A stretch of DNA of 64,000 nt from Streptomyces sp. MA5143a (GCF_900290235.1 NZ_OLMK01000010.1:62001-126000); one strand, 5' to 3'; positions 43,743 through 52,986 are shown, counted from the first letter of the stretch. Numbers and translations are program-made. The notes: generated by a model from the sequence alone, not told the origin.

Positions 43743-44888
43743 GTGATCCGCAGCGCACGGGTCGTCGTCATAGGCGGCGGTGTCATCGGCACGAGCATCG
43801 CCTACCATCTCGCCGCCGCAGGAGTGGACGACGTCGTCCTCGTCGAACGGGACGAACTCGCCTCCGGCTCCACCGCACGGGCCGCCGGCGGCGTACGCGC
43901 ACAGTTCTCCGACGAACTGAACATCCAGCTCGGCGCCCGCAGCCTGGAGGCGTTCGGCCGGTTCGGACAGGACCTGGGCCACGACATCGGCCTCCACCGG
44001 GTCGGCTACCTCTTCCTGCTGTCGACGCCCGACGAGGTCGCCCAGTTCGAGGCCGGCGTACAACTGCAGAACGACCTGGGCGTGCCCAGCCGCCTGATCG
44101 ACCCCGCCGAGGCCCAGCGGCTCTCCCCGCTGATCAGCACCGACGGGCTGCTCGCCGCCGCGTTCTCGCCCGACGACGGGCACTGCACCCCCGAGTCCGT
44201 GGTCCACGGCTACGCCTCGGGTGCCCGCCGCCACGGCGCGACCGTCCTGCGCAACTGCGAGGTCCTCGGCATCGAGACCTGGCGGGACACCATCACCGCG
44301 GTGGTCACCGGCAAGGGCCGCATCGTCACCGACACCGTGGTGTGCGCGGCCGGCGCCTGGTCCCGCTCCGTCGGCGCCATGGTCGGCGTGGACCTCCCGG
44401 TGGAGCCGCTGCGTCGGCAGATCGCGGTCACCGAACCGGTGCCGGGCCTGCCGCCGGACCTGCCCATGACGATCGACTTCACCAGCAGTCTCTACTTCCA
44501 CAGCGAGGGCCCCGGTCTCCTCGTCGGCATGTCCGACCCCGACGAACGGCCCGGCTTCGCCACCGACACCCACGACCGCTGGATCCCCCGTCTCTACGAG
44601 GCCATGCGCCACCGCGCCCCCTCCCTGCTGGACCTGCGCCGCACGGGCGGCTGGGCGGGCCTGTACGAGATCACCCCGGACCACAACGCCCTGATCGGCG
44701 AGGCCGGTTCATGCTCCCGCTTCCTCTACGCCACCGGCTTCTCCGGCCACGGGTTCCTCCAGGGGCCGGCGGTCGGCGAGGTGGTCCGTGACCTGTACCT
44801 CGGCCGCGTACCCTTCGTCGACATCAGCCCCTTGAGCGTCGACCGCTTCACGGCCGACGCGTTGCGCCCGGAGGCCAACCTCGTATGA
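43743..44888 (+). CDS. FAD-dependent amine/amino-acid oxidoreductase (DAO family)
   Basis: 381 residues of the DadA/sarcosine-oxidase-like family. N-terminal FAD motif VVVIGGGVIGTSIAYHLAAAG with Glu at the end of beta-2 (VLVERDELASGSTARAAGG), and the C-terminal FAD contact ATGFSGHGFLQGPAVGEVV. It oxidises the C-N bond of an amino or imino acid. First gene of a coupled operon with two saccharopine dehydrogenase types, so saccharopine, pipecolate or a related secondary amine is a plausible substrate. GTG 43743 with AAGGGAG upstream. It overlaps the next gene by 4 bases. Confidence 0.85.
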   Translation: MIRSARVVVIGGGVIGTSIAYHLAAAGVDDVVLVERDELASGSTARAAGGVRAQFSDELNIQLGARSLEAFGRFGQDLGHDIGLHRVGYLFLLSTPDEVAQFEAGVQLQNDLGVPSRLIDPAEAQRLSPLISTDGLLAAAFSPDDGHCTPESVVHGYASGARRHGATVLRNCEVLGIETWRDTITAVVTGKGRIVTDTVVCAAGAWSRSVGAMVGVDLPVEPLRRQIAVTEPVPGLPPDLPMTIDFTSSLYFHSEGPGLLVGMSDPDERPGFATDTHDRWIPRLYEAMRHRAPSLLDLRRTGGWAGLYEITPDHNALIGEAGSCSRFLYATGFSGHGFLQGPAVGEVVRDLYLGRVPFVDISPLSVDRFTADALRPEANLV

Positions 44889-45940
44889 CCGATCGCCACT
44901 TGTGGCTCCGCCACGAGACCCGTACCACCGAACGCCGCACCCCGATCGTCCCGTCCGACGCCCGGCGGCTCGTCGAGAGCGGCGTACGGATCACCGTCGA
45001 GGACTCCCCGCAACGGATCTTCCCGACGGAGGCGTACGAGGAGGCGGGCTGCGGGGTCACCGAGCCGGGCCGCTGGCCGCAGGCCCCGTCCGACGCGGTG
45101 ATCGTGGGTCTGAAGGAACTCCCCGACGAACCCGCCGAACTCACCCACCGGCACATCTTCTTCGGGCACGCCTACAAGGGGCAGCCCGGCGCCGAGACGC
45201 TGCTGCGGAGGTTCGCCGCCGGGGGCGGGGCGCTGCTGGACCTGGAGTACCTGGTGGACGACCAGGGCCGCAGGCTCGCCGCGTTCGGCTTCTGGGCCGG
45301 CTACCTCGGCGCGGCCCTCGCGGTACTGCACCACCGGGGCGGTCTTCGGACGCCGCTGGTGCCCATGGCCAAGGAGGAGATGGAGGCCCGGCTGCGCGCC
45401 TGCGAGGGCGACCTGACCGCGCTGGTGATCGGCGCCCTGGGCCGCAGCGGCAGCGGTGCGCGGGCCGCGCTCGACGAGGCCGGGGTGGAGCCCACCTGCT
45501 GGGACGTGGCCGAGACCCGCGCCCTCGACAAGGGCGCCCTGCTCGCCCATGACCTGATGGTCAACACCGTGCTGACGACGAGCCCGGTGCCGCCGTTCCT
45601 CACGGACAAGGACCTCGACGCACCGGACCGCCGGCTGCGCACCCTCGCCGACGTCACCGTCGACGTCGGCTCACCCATGAACGTCCTGCCGGTCTACGAC
45701 GCCACCACCGACTGGGACCACCCGGTCCGCCGTCTGCGCGAGCACCCGCCCCTCGACCTGATCGCGATCGACAACCTGCCCTCCCTGCTGCCCCGCGAGG
45801 CGAGCACCGACTTCTCCGCCGCGCTGCTGCCGCAGCTGCTGGACTTCCGGACCGGTGGCGCGTGGGGCCGCTGCCTGGACCGGTTCCGCCACGCGTCCCA
45901 TGAACTGGGCCTGACCACACGGGAGTTGCCGGATGACTGA
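44885..45940 (+). CDS. Saccharopine dehydrogenase, NAD/L-lysine-forming type (LYS1-like)
   Basis: 351 residues with the alanine-dehydrogenase/PNT-like N-domain (MTDRHLWLRHETRTTERRTP; RIFPTEAYEEAGC; FFGHAYKGQPGAETLL) and the LYS1-type C-terminal part (VTVDVGSPMNVLPVYDATTDWDHP; IAIDNLPSLLPREAS). By family it interconverts saccharopine with lysine and 2-oxoglutarate using NAD. Overlaps the FAD enzyme (4 bases) and the next dehydrogenase (8 bases), so all three are co-translated. Confidence 0.88.
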   Translation: MTDRHLWLRHETRTTERRTPIVPSDARRLVESGVRITVEDSPQRIFPTEAYEEAGCGVTEPGRWPQAPSDAVIVGLKELPDEPAELTHRHIFFGHAYKGQPGAETLLRRFAAGGGALLDLEYLVDDQGRRLAAFGFWAGYLGAALAVLHHRGGLRTPLVPMAKEEMEARLRACEGDLTALVIGALGRSGSGARAALDEAGVEPTCWDVAETRALDKGALLAHDLMVNTVLTTSPVPPFLTDKDLDAPDRRLRTLADVTVDVGSPMNVLPVYDATTDWDHPVRRLREHPPLDLIAIDNLPSLLPREASTDFSAALLPQLLDFRTGGAWGRCLDRFRHASHELGLTTRELPDD

Positions 45941-47090
45941 TGACGCGGTCCCCGCGAGCGGCACCGTCCACTGGGTCGGTGCCGGCCTCTCCACGGGCAG
46001 CGGCCTGGCGAAGCTGTGCGACACCGCCGCACGGGTTCGGCTGTGGCACCGCACCGAGGAGCGCGCCGAGGAGGCCCTGGCCGCCCTCGGCCTCGCGGGC
46101 CGCGCCGAGCCCCGCGCGTACACGCGCGCGGCGCTCGCGGCCGAACTGGCCCCCGGCGACGTGGTCGTCTCGATGCTCCCGGCTCCGGAGCACGGGCCGC
46201 TGCTCGCGGCGTGCGTCGAGGCGCGGGCCCACTTCGCCTGCTCCAGCTATGTCTCGGACGCGGTCCTGGAACGGGCGCCGGCGGCGCGGGCGGCGGGCGT
46301 CACCGTCCTCACCGAGGCGGGCCTCGACCCCGGCATCGACCACCTCTTCGCCCACAGTCTGATCGCCCGGGCGACCGCGGCGATCGGGCCCGGCACGGCC
46401 GCCTCGTACACCCTGACCTCGTACTGCGGCGGTGTCCCGGCCGTGCCGAACGACTTCCGGTACCGCTTCAGCTGGGCGCCCGCCGGAGTCCTGAACGCCC
46501 TGCGCGCACCGGCCCGCTACATCGAGGACGGCACGGAGACGACAGCGGGGCGCCCCTGGCGGGCGACCCGTCCGTACGTCGTCGACGGCGAGACCTTCGA
46601 GGCCTACCCCAACCGCGACAGCGTGCCCTTCCTCGCCCAGTACGGCCTCCCGGCGGGGTGGAAACCCCGCACGTTCGTCCGCGGCACCCTCCGCCTCGAC
46701 GGCTGGCTCACCGCCTGGGCCCCGGTCTTCGCGGAACTGGAACGCGACGACGACGTCCGCATCGCCGCCCTGGCCGCCGAACTCGCCGCGCTGCACCCGA
46801 TGACGGAGGCGGACCGGGACCGGGTCGTCCTGGCCGTGACCCTCGATGTCGACGCCGGCTCCGGTGACCGCTGGTCGGGCCGCTACCTCCTCGACCTGAC
46901 CGGCACGGCCGAGGAGAGCGCCATGGCCCGCTGCGTCTCCCGCCCCCTGGCTCTCGGCGTCACCCACATCCTCGACGCCTCCCTGCCCCCGGGCCTCCTC
47001 CGCGCGGCGGAGACGCCGGAACGCTCGGAGTCATGGCTCAGGGAACTGGCCGAGGACGGGGTGGAGTTCGCGTTGCGGGTGGAGGGCTGA
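45933..47090 (+). CDS. Saccharopine dehydrogenase, L-glutamate-forming type (LYS9-like)
   Basis: 385 residues: a Rossmann N-domain (TVHWVGAGLSTGSGLAKLC) and the LYS9-type catalytic domain with GLDPGIDHLFAHSLI and SYCGGVPAVPN. By family it splits saccharopine to glutamate and 2-aminoadipate semialdehyde, or the reverse. Together with the LYS1-like enzyme it can move lysine through saccharopine. With the FAD oxidase the route could lead to piperideine-6-carboxylate and pipecolate (inference). Starts 8 bases inside the previous gene. Its stop is 21 bases from the convergent hydrolase gene. Confidence 0.88.
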   Translation: MTDDAVPASGTVHWVGAGLSTGSGLAKLCDTAARVRLWHRTEERAEEALAALGLAGRAEPRAYTRAALAAELAPGDVVVSMLPAPEHGPLLAACVEARAHFACSSYVSDAVLERAPAARAAGVTVLTEAGLDPGIDHLFAHSLIARATAAIGPGTAASYTLTSYCGGVPAVPNDFRYRFSWAPAGVLNALRAPARYIEDGTETTAGRPWRATRPYVVDGETFEAYPNRDSVPFLAQYGLPAGWKPRTFVRGTLRLDGWLTAWAPVFAELERDDDVRIAALAAELAALHPMTEADRDRVVLAVTLDVDAGSGDRWSGRYLLDLTGTAEESAMARCVSRPLALGVTHILDASLPPGLLRAAETPERSESWLRELAEDGVEFALRVEG

Positions 47091-47111
47091 GGAGTGAAGG
47101 GGGCCGCCGGT

Positions 47112-48338
47112 TCAGTCCACCACCGCCTCGTGGAGCAGGCGCTTCAGGTCCGGGTAGACCGAGAACGACGAACGGCGGCGTACCTGGGTCATGAACTGGA
47201 CGGTCAGGTCGCGGCGGGGGTCCACCCAGAAGATCGTGGTGGCGGCGCCGGTCCAGCCGAAGGTGCCGAGGGAGGAGGGGCTCTCGGTGGCCTCGGGGTC
47301 GATGACGACGGAGACGCCGAGGCCGAAGCCGACGCCCGCGTTCCCCGGCAGCTGGTGGAAGCCGCTGCCGTAGGTGTGGATGTCGACGCCGCCCGGCAGC
47401 TGGTTGGAGGCCATCGTGTCGACGGACTCGGGGGCCAGCAGGCGGACCCCGTCGAGTTCGCCGCGGCGGCGCAGGAACTCCGCGAAGCGGTGGTAGTCAC
47501 GGGCCGTGGCGACCATCCCGCCGCTGCCGGACAGGAAGCGGGGCCGGCCGTGCAGGGGCAGCCCCGGTACCGGGGCGATCGAGCCGTCCTCCTGCTCGCC
47601 GTACAGCTGGGCCAGCCGCCCGGCCTGGTCGGGGGAGACCTGGAAACCCGCGTCGGTCATCCCCAGCGGGCCGAGGATCCGCTCGGCGAAGAACGCGTCG
47701 AGGGACTGCCCCGACACGACCTCGACGATCCGGCCGAGGACGTTGCTGGCGACGGAGTAGTTCCACTGCGTGCCCGGCTCGAACTGCAGGGGCAGGCGCG
47801 CGTACTCCGCGCAGGTCTGGGCGAGGTCGGCGCCCGGCCGGACCGAGTGCTCCAGGCCCGCCTCCCGGTAGAGCGCGTCCACCGGGTGGTCGTAGTAGAA
47901 GCCGAACGTCAGGCCCGAGGTGTGGGTCATCAGATGCCGGACGAGGATCGGCTGCCGCGCCGGCCGGGTCCGCATCGCGGCACCCTCACCGGACTCGTAC
48001 ACCCGGGGCTCGGCGAACTCCGGCAGATGGCGGGAGACCGGGTCCGTGAGGGACAGCCGCCCCTCTTCGACCAGTATCAGCGCGGCCACCGAGGTGACCG
48101 GCTTCGTCATCGAGTAGACCCGCCACAACGTGTCGGTCTCGACGGGCAGCCCCGCGTCCACGTCGCGCCGGCCGTACGTCGTGAGGTGGGCGACGCGGCC
48201 GTGCCGGGCGACGGAGAGCAGATAACCGGGCAGCCGGCCGTCGTCGACCTGACGGCCGAGGTACTCGTCGAGGCGGGCCAGGGTCTTCGGGTCGAGGCCG
48301 GCCTCGCGCGGCTCGATCTGTCGGCGCAGTCGTTCCAT
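47112..48338 (-). CDS. Serine hydrolase of the beta-lactamase (class C/EstB) family
   Basis: A 408-residue penicillin-binding-protein-like esterase. Catalytic SxxK is SMTK in WRVYSMTKPVTS (about 76), the YxN-like motif is YSV in QWNYSVASN, and the third motif is GWTG near 366. No signal peptide, so cytosolic, as in EstB-type esterases; true beta-lactamase activity is unlikely. Strong SD GGAGGAGAA. It follows the MFS gene by 24 bases on the same strand and could ride on its transcript. Confidence 0.87.
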   Translation of the reverse strand: MERLRRQIEPREAGLDPKTLARLDEYLGRQVDDGRLPGYLLSVARHGRVAHLTTYGRRDVDAGLPVETDTLWRVYSMTKPVTSVAALILVEEGRLSLTDPVSRHLPEFAEPRVYESGEGAAMRTRPARQPILVRHLMTHTSGLTFGFYYDHPVDALYREAGLEHSVRPGADLAQTCAEYARLPLQFEPGTQWNYSVASNVLGRIVEVVSGQSLDAFFAERILGPLGMTDAGFQVSPDQAGRLAQLYGEQEDGSIAPVPGLPLHGRPRFLSGSGGMVATARDYHRFAEFLRRRGELDGVRLLAPESVDTMASNQLPGGVDIHTYGSGFHQLPGNAGVGFGLGVSVVIDPEATESPSSLGTFGWTGAATTIFWVDPRRDLTVQFMTQVRRRSSFSVYPDLKRLLHEAVVD

Positions 48339-48362
48339 GGTGCTTCTCCTCCGGTGGCCCGG

Positions 48363-49799
48363 TCACGGCTCACAGACGTCCTTGTCTTCATCGTTCCGTA
48401 CCGATCGCGATCCATCCCTCGGAGAACGGGCGGGTCGGGGCATTCGTCCGGCGAGTGGCGCTCCCAGCGCCGACAGGCCGGCCAGCAGCCATAACGCGGG
48501 CCCCGCGGCGAGCGGCAGGAGCGTCGCGGCGGCGGCCACGCCGAGCGTCGGCCCGATGTTCATCGCGGTCTGCTGGAGGCCGCCCACCACCCCCGCCGCC
48601 TCCGGCGGAGCGTCCCGTACGACGACCGCGGTGGCCGTCACCATCACCGCGCCGAACCCGGCGCCCAGGAGCAGGAAGCCGCCGCTGGTCACCGCCGTCG
48701 GCGAGCCCGGCCCGACCGCCGACAGCACCAGCACCCCGGCGGTGAGCAGCAGGGTCCCGGTCAGGGCCGTCGGACGGGCGCCCCACCGGCGCAGCAGCAC
48801 CGCCGAGAGCGGGGCGCCGAGGATCATCATCACGCCGCCGGGCAGCGCGACGAGGCTGGTGCGCAGCGGGTCCATGCCGAGCACGTCCTGCAAGAGATGG
48901 CTGCCGACGAACAGCGCGCCCATCATCGCCGCCGACGCGGTCACCAGCACCCCGAGTGCCGCGCCCGCCGTCGCCGAGCCGAGCACGGCGGGCGGCAGCA
49001 ACGGGTCGGGCGCCCGCCGTTCGTGCCGCACGAGAGCAGCGGCCGCGGCGCCGGCCACGAGCAGACCGAGCACACCGGGCACCGTCCAGCCGTGCCCCGG
49101 GATCCCGACCAGGGTGTGCACGAGCGCCGCGAGCGCCACGGCGAGCAGGGCCGCGCCACGGGTGTCGAGGCCCCCGACGGGCACGCCGCGCGCTGCTCGG
49201 GGCGCACGGACCGCGAGCGCCAGCAGGCCCATGACCAGCGCCGGTGGCACGTTCAGGAAGAACACCGCGCGCCAGCCCAGCTCCGTCACCAGCACCCCGC
49301 CCACCAGCGGGCCGGTCGCGGCGGCCACCCCGATGGCGCTCGTCCGCAGCGCCACCGGCATGCCCAGCCGGTCGGGCGGGAACGCGGCCCGCAGCATCCC
49401 GAGCGTGGCCGGTTGCAGCAGCGCCCCGAACACCCCCTGGACGACCCGCAGCGCGATCACCCAGCCCACGCCGGGCGCGAGGCCGATGCCCGCCGAGGCC
49501 GCGCCGAACCCCAACACACCCCAGGCGAAGACCCGTTGGTGTCCGAACCGGTCACCGAGCCGCCCCGCGAAGACCAGCAGGCTCGCCACCGCGATCAGAT
49601 AGGCGGTGCTGGTCCACTGGACCTCGGCGAAGGAGGCGTCCAGATCCCGGCGCAGGGTGGGCTGGGCGATCGTCAGCACGGTCCCGTCGAGGGCGACGAT
49701 CACCGCGCCGAGCACGCTGTTCGCGAGCGTCAGCCGGCGGTACGGCACGGGCACGGCCGGCCGTTCGTCCGCGCCGGCCTCCCGGGTCACCGCGGTCAT
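48363..49799 (-). CDS. MFS drug exporter, DHA2 (14-helix) type
   Basis: 478 residues with 14 predicted helices and DHA2 motifs: LANSVLGAVIVALDGTVLTIAQPTL (D1 motif), GRLGDRFGHQRVF, and motif C GPLVGGVLVTELGWRAVFFLNVP. By family it exports a drug or own metabolite by proton antiport. The ATG overlaps the TetR stop by 4 bases. The operon promoter carries paired TetR-type palindromes, so it should be induced by the regulator's ligand, probably its own substrate. Confidence 0.9.
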   Translation of the reverse strand: MTAVTREAGADERPAVPVPYRRLTLANSVLGAVIVALDGTVLTIAQPTLRRDLDASFAEVQWTSTAYLIAVASLLVFAGRLGDRFGHQRVFAWGVLGFGAASAGIGLAPGVGWVIALRVVQGVFGALLQPATLGMLRAAFPPDRLGMPVALRTSAIGVAAATGPLVGGVLVTELGWRAVFFLNVPPALVMGLLALAVRAPRAARGVPVGGLDTRGAALLAVALAALVHTLVGIPGHGWTVPGVLGLLVAGAAAAALVRHERRAPDPLLPPAVLGSATAGAALGVLVTASAAMMGALFVGSHLLQDVLGMDPLRTSLVALPGGVMMILGAPLSAVLLRRWGARPTALTGTLLLTAGVLVLSAVGPGSPTAVTSGGFLLLGAGFGAVMVTATAVVVRDAPPEAAGVVGGLQQTAMNIGPTLGVAAAATLLPLAAGPALWLLAGLSALGAPLAGRMPRPARSPRDGSRSVRNDEDKDVCEP

Positions 49800-50374
49800 C
49801 GGTCCTCACTCCCGAGATGCGCGTCGAGTGCCGCGTCGAGCAGGGGGGTGAAGTCGTCCGTGCCCGTGATGAGTTGGAGGCTGCCCCAGGTCCACAGCTG
49901 GGCGATGCCGTACAGGTTCGCCAGGAGCGCCCCGGCGACGAGCCGGGCGTCGACGCCCGGCCGGGCCCGGCCCACGAGGTCCACGAGCAGGCCGAACACC
50001 GGGAGGCTGGCCTCCCGCAGTCCCAACGTGTTGCTCTCCAGCAGATCGTGACGGAACATCAGCTCGTGCATGCCCCGGTGGGTGAGCGCGAAGTCGAGGT
50101 ACACCCGGCCCAGCGTCGCCACCTGCCGCCGGGGGCTCTCGGTGCCGTCGCCGACGGCAGCCGCGCCCCTGGCCGCGAGGTCCTCGAAGCCCCGGCGCGC
50201 GATGGCCGACAGCAGCTCCAGATGCGTCGGGAAGTACCGGCGCGGCGCCCCGTGCGACACCCCCGCCCGCCGCGCGATCTCCCGCAGCGACAGCGCCTGC
50301 ACACCCTCGGTCGTCACCAACTCGACCCCGACATCCACGAGCCGGGTCCTGAGCCCGGCGTTCCGTTCACTCAT
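49796..50374 (-). CDS. TetR-family repressor of the MFS exporter
   Basis: About 192 residues. Helix-turn-helix LSLREIARRAGVSHGAPRRYFPTHLELLSAIA near 32-62, then a helical ligand domain of the TetR C-terminal type. ATG 50374 is chosen; GTG 50380 is two codons upstream and inside the operator. There is no clear SD, and the first operator overlaps the start, so repression is probably direct and autogenous. Translationally coupled to the downstream exporter. Confidence 0.88.
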   Translation of the reverse strand: MSERNAGLRTRLVDVGVELVTTEGVQALSLREIARRAGVSHGAPRRYFPTHLELLSAIARRGFEDLAARGAAAVGDGTESPRRQVATLGRVYLDFALTHRGMHELMFRHDLLESNTLGLREASLPVFGLLVDLVGRARPGVDARLVAGALLANLYGIAQLWTWGSLQLITGTDDFTPLLDAALDAHLGSEDR

Positions 50375-50411
50375 AGACACTGTCTACCGCACGGCAGTAG
50401 ACAGTGTCTAC
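50374..50411. promoter_or_regulatory. Paired TetR operators
   Basis: Two near-identical 13-base palindromes, TAGACACTGTCTA (50374-50386) and TAGACAGTGTCTA (50398-50410, extending to 15 bases with flanking G and C), with centres 24 bases apart. The first overlaps the TetR start codon. This is the expected site of an autoregulating TetR dimer pair. Confidence 0.8.
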
Positions 50412-50480
50412 CAACGGCCGTGCTGCGACGTGCGCGGCGGATCGGGGAATCGCGAGCCACCTCCGGCACGTTGATTGGGC

Positions 50481-50933
50481 ATGGCCTCGGACACTTTTGA
50501 CACGGACGCCGTACAGAACGCCCTGCTCGGGCTGGTCTCCGAGCTCGACGGCGGGGTGCTGGTCACCCTCAAGGCGGACGGCCGCCCCCAGCTCTCGAAC
50601 GTCAACCACGCCTACGACCCCGACGAGCGGACGATCAGGGTCTCGATCACCGACGGGCGCGCCAAGACCCGCAACATGCGCCGCGACCCCCGCGTCTCGT
50701 ACCACGTGACCAGCGCCGACCGCTGGGCCTACACGGTCGTCGAGGGCACCGCCGACCTCACCCCGGTGGCCGAGGACCCCTACGACGAGACCGTCGAGGA
50801 ACTGGTCCGGCTGTACCGGGACGTGGGGGGCGAGCACCCCGACTGGGACGACTACCGCGCGGCGATGGTCCGCGACCGCCGGCTCGTGCTGCGGCTGCGC
50901 GTGGAGCGGGCGTACGGCGTCCCCAAGCGCTGA
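50481..50933 (+). CDS. PPOX-class F420/FMN-dependent oxidoreductase
   Basis: A 150-residue split-barrel flavin- or F420-binding protein: GGVLVTLKADGRPQLSNVNHAYD, IRVSITDGRAKTRNMRRDPRVSYHV, and WAYTVVEGTADL are the Rv1155/PPOX pattern, with the basic KTRNMRRDP loop that binds the cofactor phosphate. The TTG at 50475 is a possible earlier start. No strong SD. It lies divergent from the TetR gene and ends 4 bases before the convergent membrane-protein gene. The substrate is unknown. Confidence 0.85.
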   Translation: MASDTFDTDAVQNALLGLVSELDGGVLVTLKADGRPQLSNVNHAYDPDERTIRVSITDGRAKTRNMRRDPRVSYHVTSADRWAYTVVEGTADLTPVAEDPYDETVEELVRLYRDVGGEHPDWDDYRAAMVRDRRLVLRLRVERAYGVPKR

Positions 50934-50937
50934 GCTG

Positions 50938-51453
50938 TCATCCGGCGGTCCCGCGGACCTTGTCGAGCACGCACACGTCCCCGGAGTCGGGATCGCCGAC
51001 GAACGCCCACAGGACGGCCTTCCGGGACGTCCCCCGCGCCTCGTACCGCGTCCAGACCTCGCTGGGCGTGAAGGTGAGGTGGACCTCCGACATGGGTGTG
51101 TCCGTCTCGGTCTCCTCCGACTCGCGGTGCTCCCAGGTGCCGCTGCCGGGGTCCGGTGCCGCGGTGGCGGCGAGGTCGTCGCCCTTGAAGTCGCCGCACA
51201 CCCCGTCCGAGGTGAACGTCCCGTCCTCGCGCAGCACCAGCAGGCCGCCGGAGTCGTCCCGCCATGTGCCGAGGATCTGCTCGTCCCGCAGCGCGAGCGC
51301 CTCGCCGTCGGGGATCGGGAGCGGAGCCAGCGCCCGGCCCAGGAGCATCAGCGTGAGGGCCCCGACGATCAGCAGGACAGGGGCCACCAGCAGGCACCCC
51401 ACCCCGGCGACCACGCCGATCAACACGCCCTTGCGCGACTTCTCGCTCCGCAT
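50938..51453 (-). CDS. Membrane-anchored hypothetical protein
   Basis: 171 residues: a short basic cytosolic start (MRSEKSRKG), a membrane helix (VLIGVVAGVGCLLVAPVLLIVGALTLMLLG) and an extracellular domain with ILGTWRDDSGGLLVLREDGTF, typical of small beta-barrel-like streptomycete proteins. Two Cys in the outer domain may pair. ATG 51453 with a GGGGG-rich leader is preferred over the longer open frame to 51540. No function can be named. Confidence 0.65.
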   Translation of the reverse strand: MRSEKSRKGVLIGVVAGVGCLLVAPVLLIVGALTLMLLGRALAPLPIPDGEALALRDEQILGTWRDDSGGLLVLREDGTFTSDGVCGDFKGDDLAATAAPDPGSGTWEHRESEETETDTPMSEVHLTFTPSEVWTRYEARGTSRKAVLWAFVGDPDSGDVCVLDKVRGTAG

Positions 51454-51592
51454 CCCCCACCCCCGGCCGGCCCGCGTGATCGTGGCGCCGGCGTCATCAT
51501 CCCTCCGACCTGCGCGGACCCTCGCGGCGGGGTACCCCACTCGCCGGACGGCGAGCCGCCGGGCGCCCGACGCGGAGCGGGGGACGCGGACA

Positions 51593-51623
51593 GGGCCCCG
51601 AACACCACCGGTGCTCGGGGCCC
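51593..51623 (-). terminator. Terminator after the MHS transporter gene
   Basis: A 9-bp perfect inverted repeat GGGCCCCGA / TCGGGGCCC with a 13-base loop that can pair further (ACC/GGT), 19 bases past the transporter stop codon. Confidence 0.65.
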
Positions 51624-51642
51624 GCGATCAGGGACGGGGAGG

Positions 51643-52986
51643 TCAGGCCGCGACCCGCTCCCGGTCGTGCGTCGCGTCGGCGGCGCGGACGCCGAGGAGT
51701 TCGGTCGGGACCTTGTGGGTCTCGCGGGCGGTGAGGGCCGCGAGCACCGGCGGCACGCAGAGCGCCGCGGTGAACAGCGCCACCGCGAACCAGTCGTCCC
51801 CGTCGGGACCGGCGATCTGCGCGGCGAAGGTGACGGCGAAACCGGCGACCGCGAAGCCGATCTGGGTGCCGATGGCCATGCCGGACAGCCGGACCCTGGT
51901 GGAGAACATCTCGCCGTAGAAGGAGGGCCAGATGCCGTTCGCGGCGCTGTAGACGACACCGAAGGTGACGATGCCGAGGACGAGGACCAGCGGGTAGGCG
52001 CCGGTGGAGATCGCCCACAGGTAGACGAACATCATCACCGCGCTGCCGGCCGCGCCGATCAGGAACACCGGGCGGCGGCCCACACGGTCGGAGAGCGTCG
52101 CCCACAGCGGGATCGCGGCGAGCGCGACCAGATTGGCCAGCGCGCCCACCCACAGCATCGAGGAACGCGACAGACCGACCGACTCGCTCGTGCCGTAGGC
52201 CAGCGCCCACACGGTGAAGATCGTCGAGACCGAGGCGACCAGCGCGCCCGCGATCACCCGCAGCACGTCCGCCCAGTGCTCGCGCATCAGCACGGCGAGC
52301 GGCAGCTTCGCGACCCCCTCGGAGGCGGTCTGCTGCCGGGTGAACGCCGGTGTCTCGTCCAGCGTGCGGCGGATGACGTAGCCGACGACGGCCACCGCGA
52401 TGCTCATCCAGAACGGGACGCGCCAGCCCCAGGACAGCAGCTGGTCCTCGGGGAGCGCGGCGATCGGGATGAAGACCAGGGTCGCGAGCAGCTGACCGCC
52501 CTGGGTGCCGCTCAGGGTGAAGCTGGTGAAGAAGCCGCGCCGGTCCTCCGGCGCGTGTTCCAGCGTCATGGAGTTGGCGCTGGCCTGCTCGCCCGCCGCC
52601 GAGATGCCCTGGAGGACCCGGCAGACCACCAGCAGGACCGGGGCGAGGGTGCCGACCTGGTCACGGGTGGGCAGGCAGCCGATGAGGAACGTCGACAGAC
52701 CCATCAGGATCAGCGTGAAGACCATGATCTTCTTGCGGCCCAGCCGGTCCCCGAAGTGACCGAGGAAGAGCGCGCCGATCGGCCGCGCCGCGTACGCGAC
52801 ACCGAAGGTGGCCAGGGACAGCAGGGTCGCGGTCGCCGGGTCGGACTCGTCGAAGAAGACCGTAGGGAAGATCAGGGCGGCGGCGCTGCCGTAGATGAAG
52901 AAGTCGTAGTACTCCAGGGCGCTGCCGATCCAGGCGGCCGTGGCGGCCTTCCTGGGCTGGCCGGGAGGTGCGGCGGGGACGGACAC
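51643..52986 (-). CDS. MHS-type MFS transporter, probable shikimate/dehydroshikimate uptake
   Basis: 447 residues, 12 helices. MHS motifs: IGSALEYYDFFIYGSAAALIFPTVFF in helix 1, GHFGDRLGRKKIM in loop 2-3 and ATLSDRVGRRPVF in loop 8-9, as in ShiA-like symporters. The longer frame to 53052 is discarded because GTG 52986 has AAGGAG 7 bases upstream. A 26-bp palindrome 168-193 bases upstream matches one in front of the shikimate dehydrogenase gene, tying it to that regulon. The substrate is inferred from the cluster. Confidence 0.85.
   Translation of the reverse strand: MSVPAAPPGQPRKAATAAWIGSALEYYDFFIYGSAAALIFPTVFFDESDPATATLLSLATFGVAYAARPIGALFLGHFGDRLGRKKIMVFTLILMGLSTFLIGCLPTRDQVGTLAPVLLVVCRVLQGISAAGEQASANSMTLEHAPEDRRGFFTSFTLSGTQGGQLLATLVFIPIAALPEDQLLSWGWRVPFWMSIAVAVVGYVIRRTLDETPAFTRQQTASEGVAKLPLAVLMREHWADVLRVIAGALVASVSTIFTVWALAYGTSESVGLSRSSMLWVGALANLVALAAIPLWATLSDRVGRRPVFLIGAAGSAVMMFVYLWAISTGAYPLVLVLGIVTFGVVYSAANGIWPSFYGEMFSTRVRLSGMAIGTQIGFAVAGFAVTFAAQIAGPDGDDWFAVALFTAALCVPPVLAALTARETHKVPTELLGVRAADATHDRERVAA

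Noticed and set aside
47112..48338. Antibiotic-resistance beta-lactamase
   Set aside because: No signal peptide and YSV/GWTG in place of YAN/KTG; fits EstB-type esterases better.
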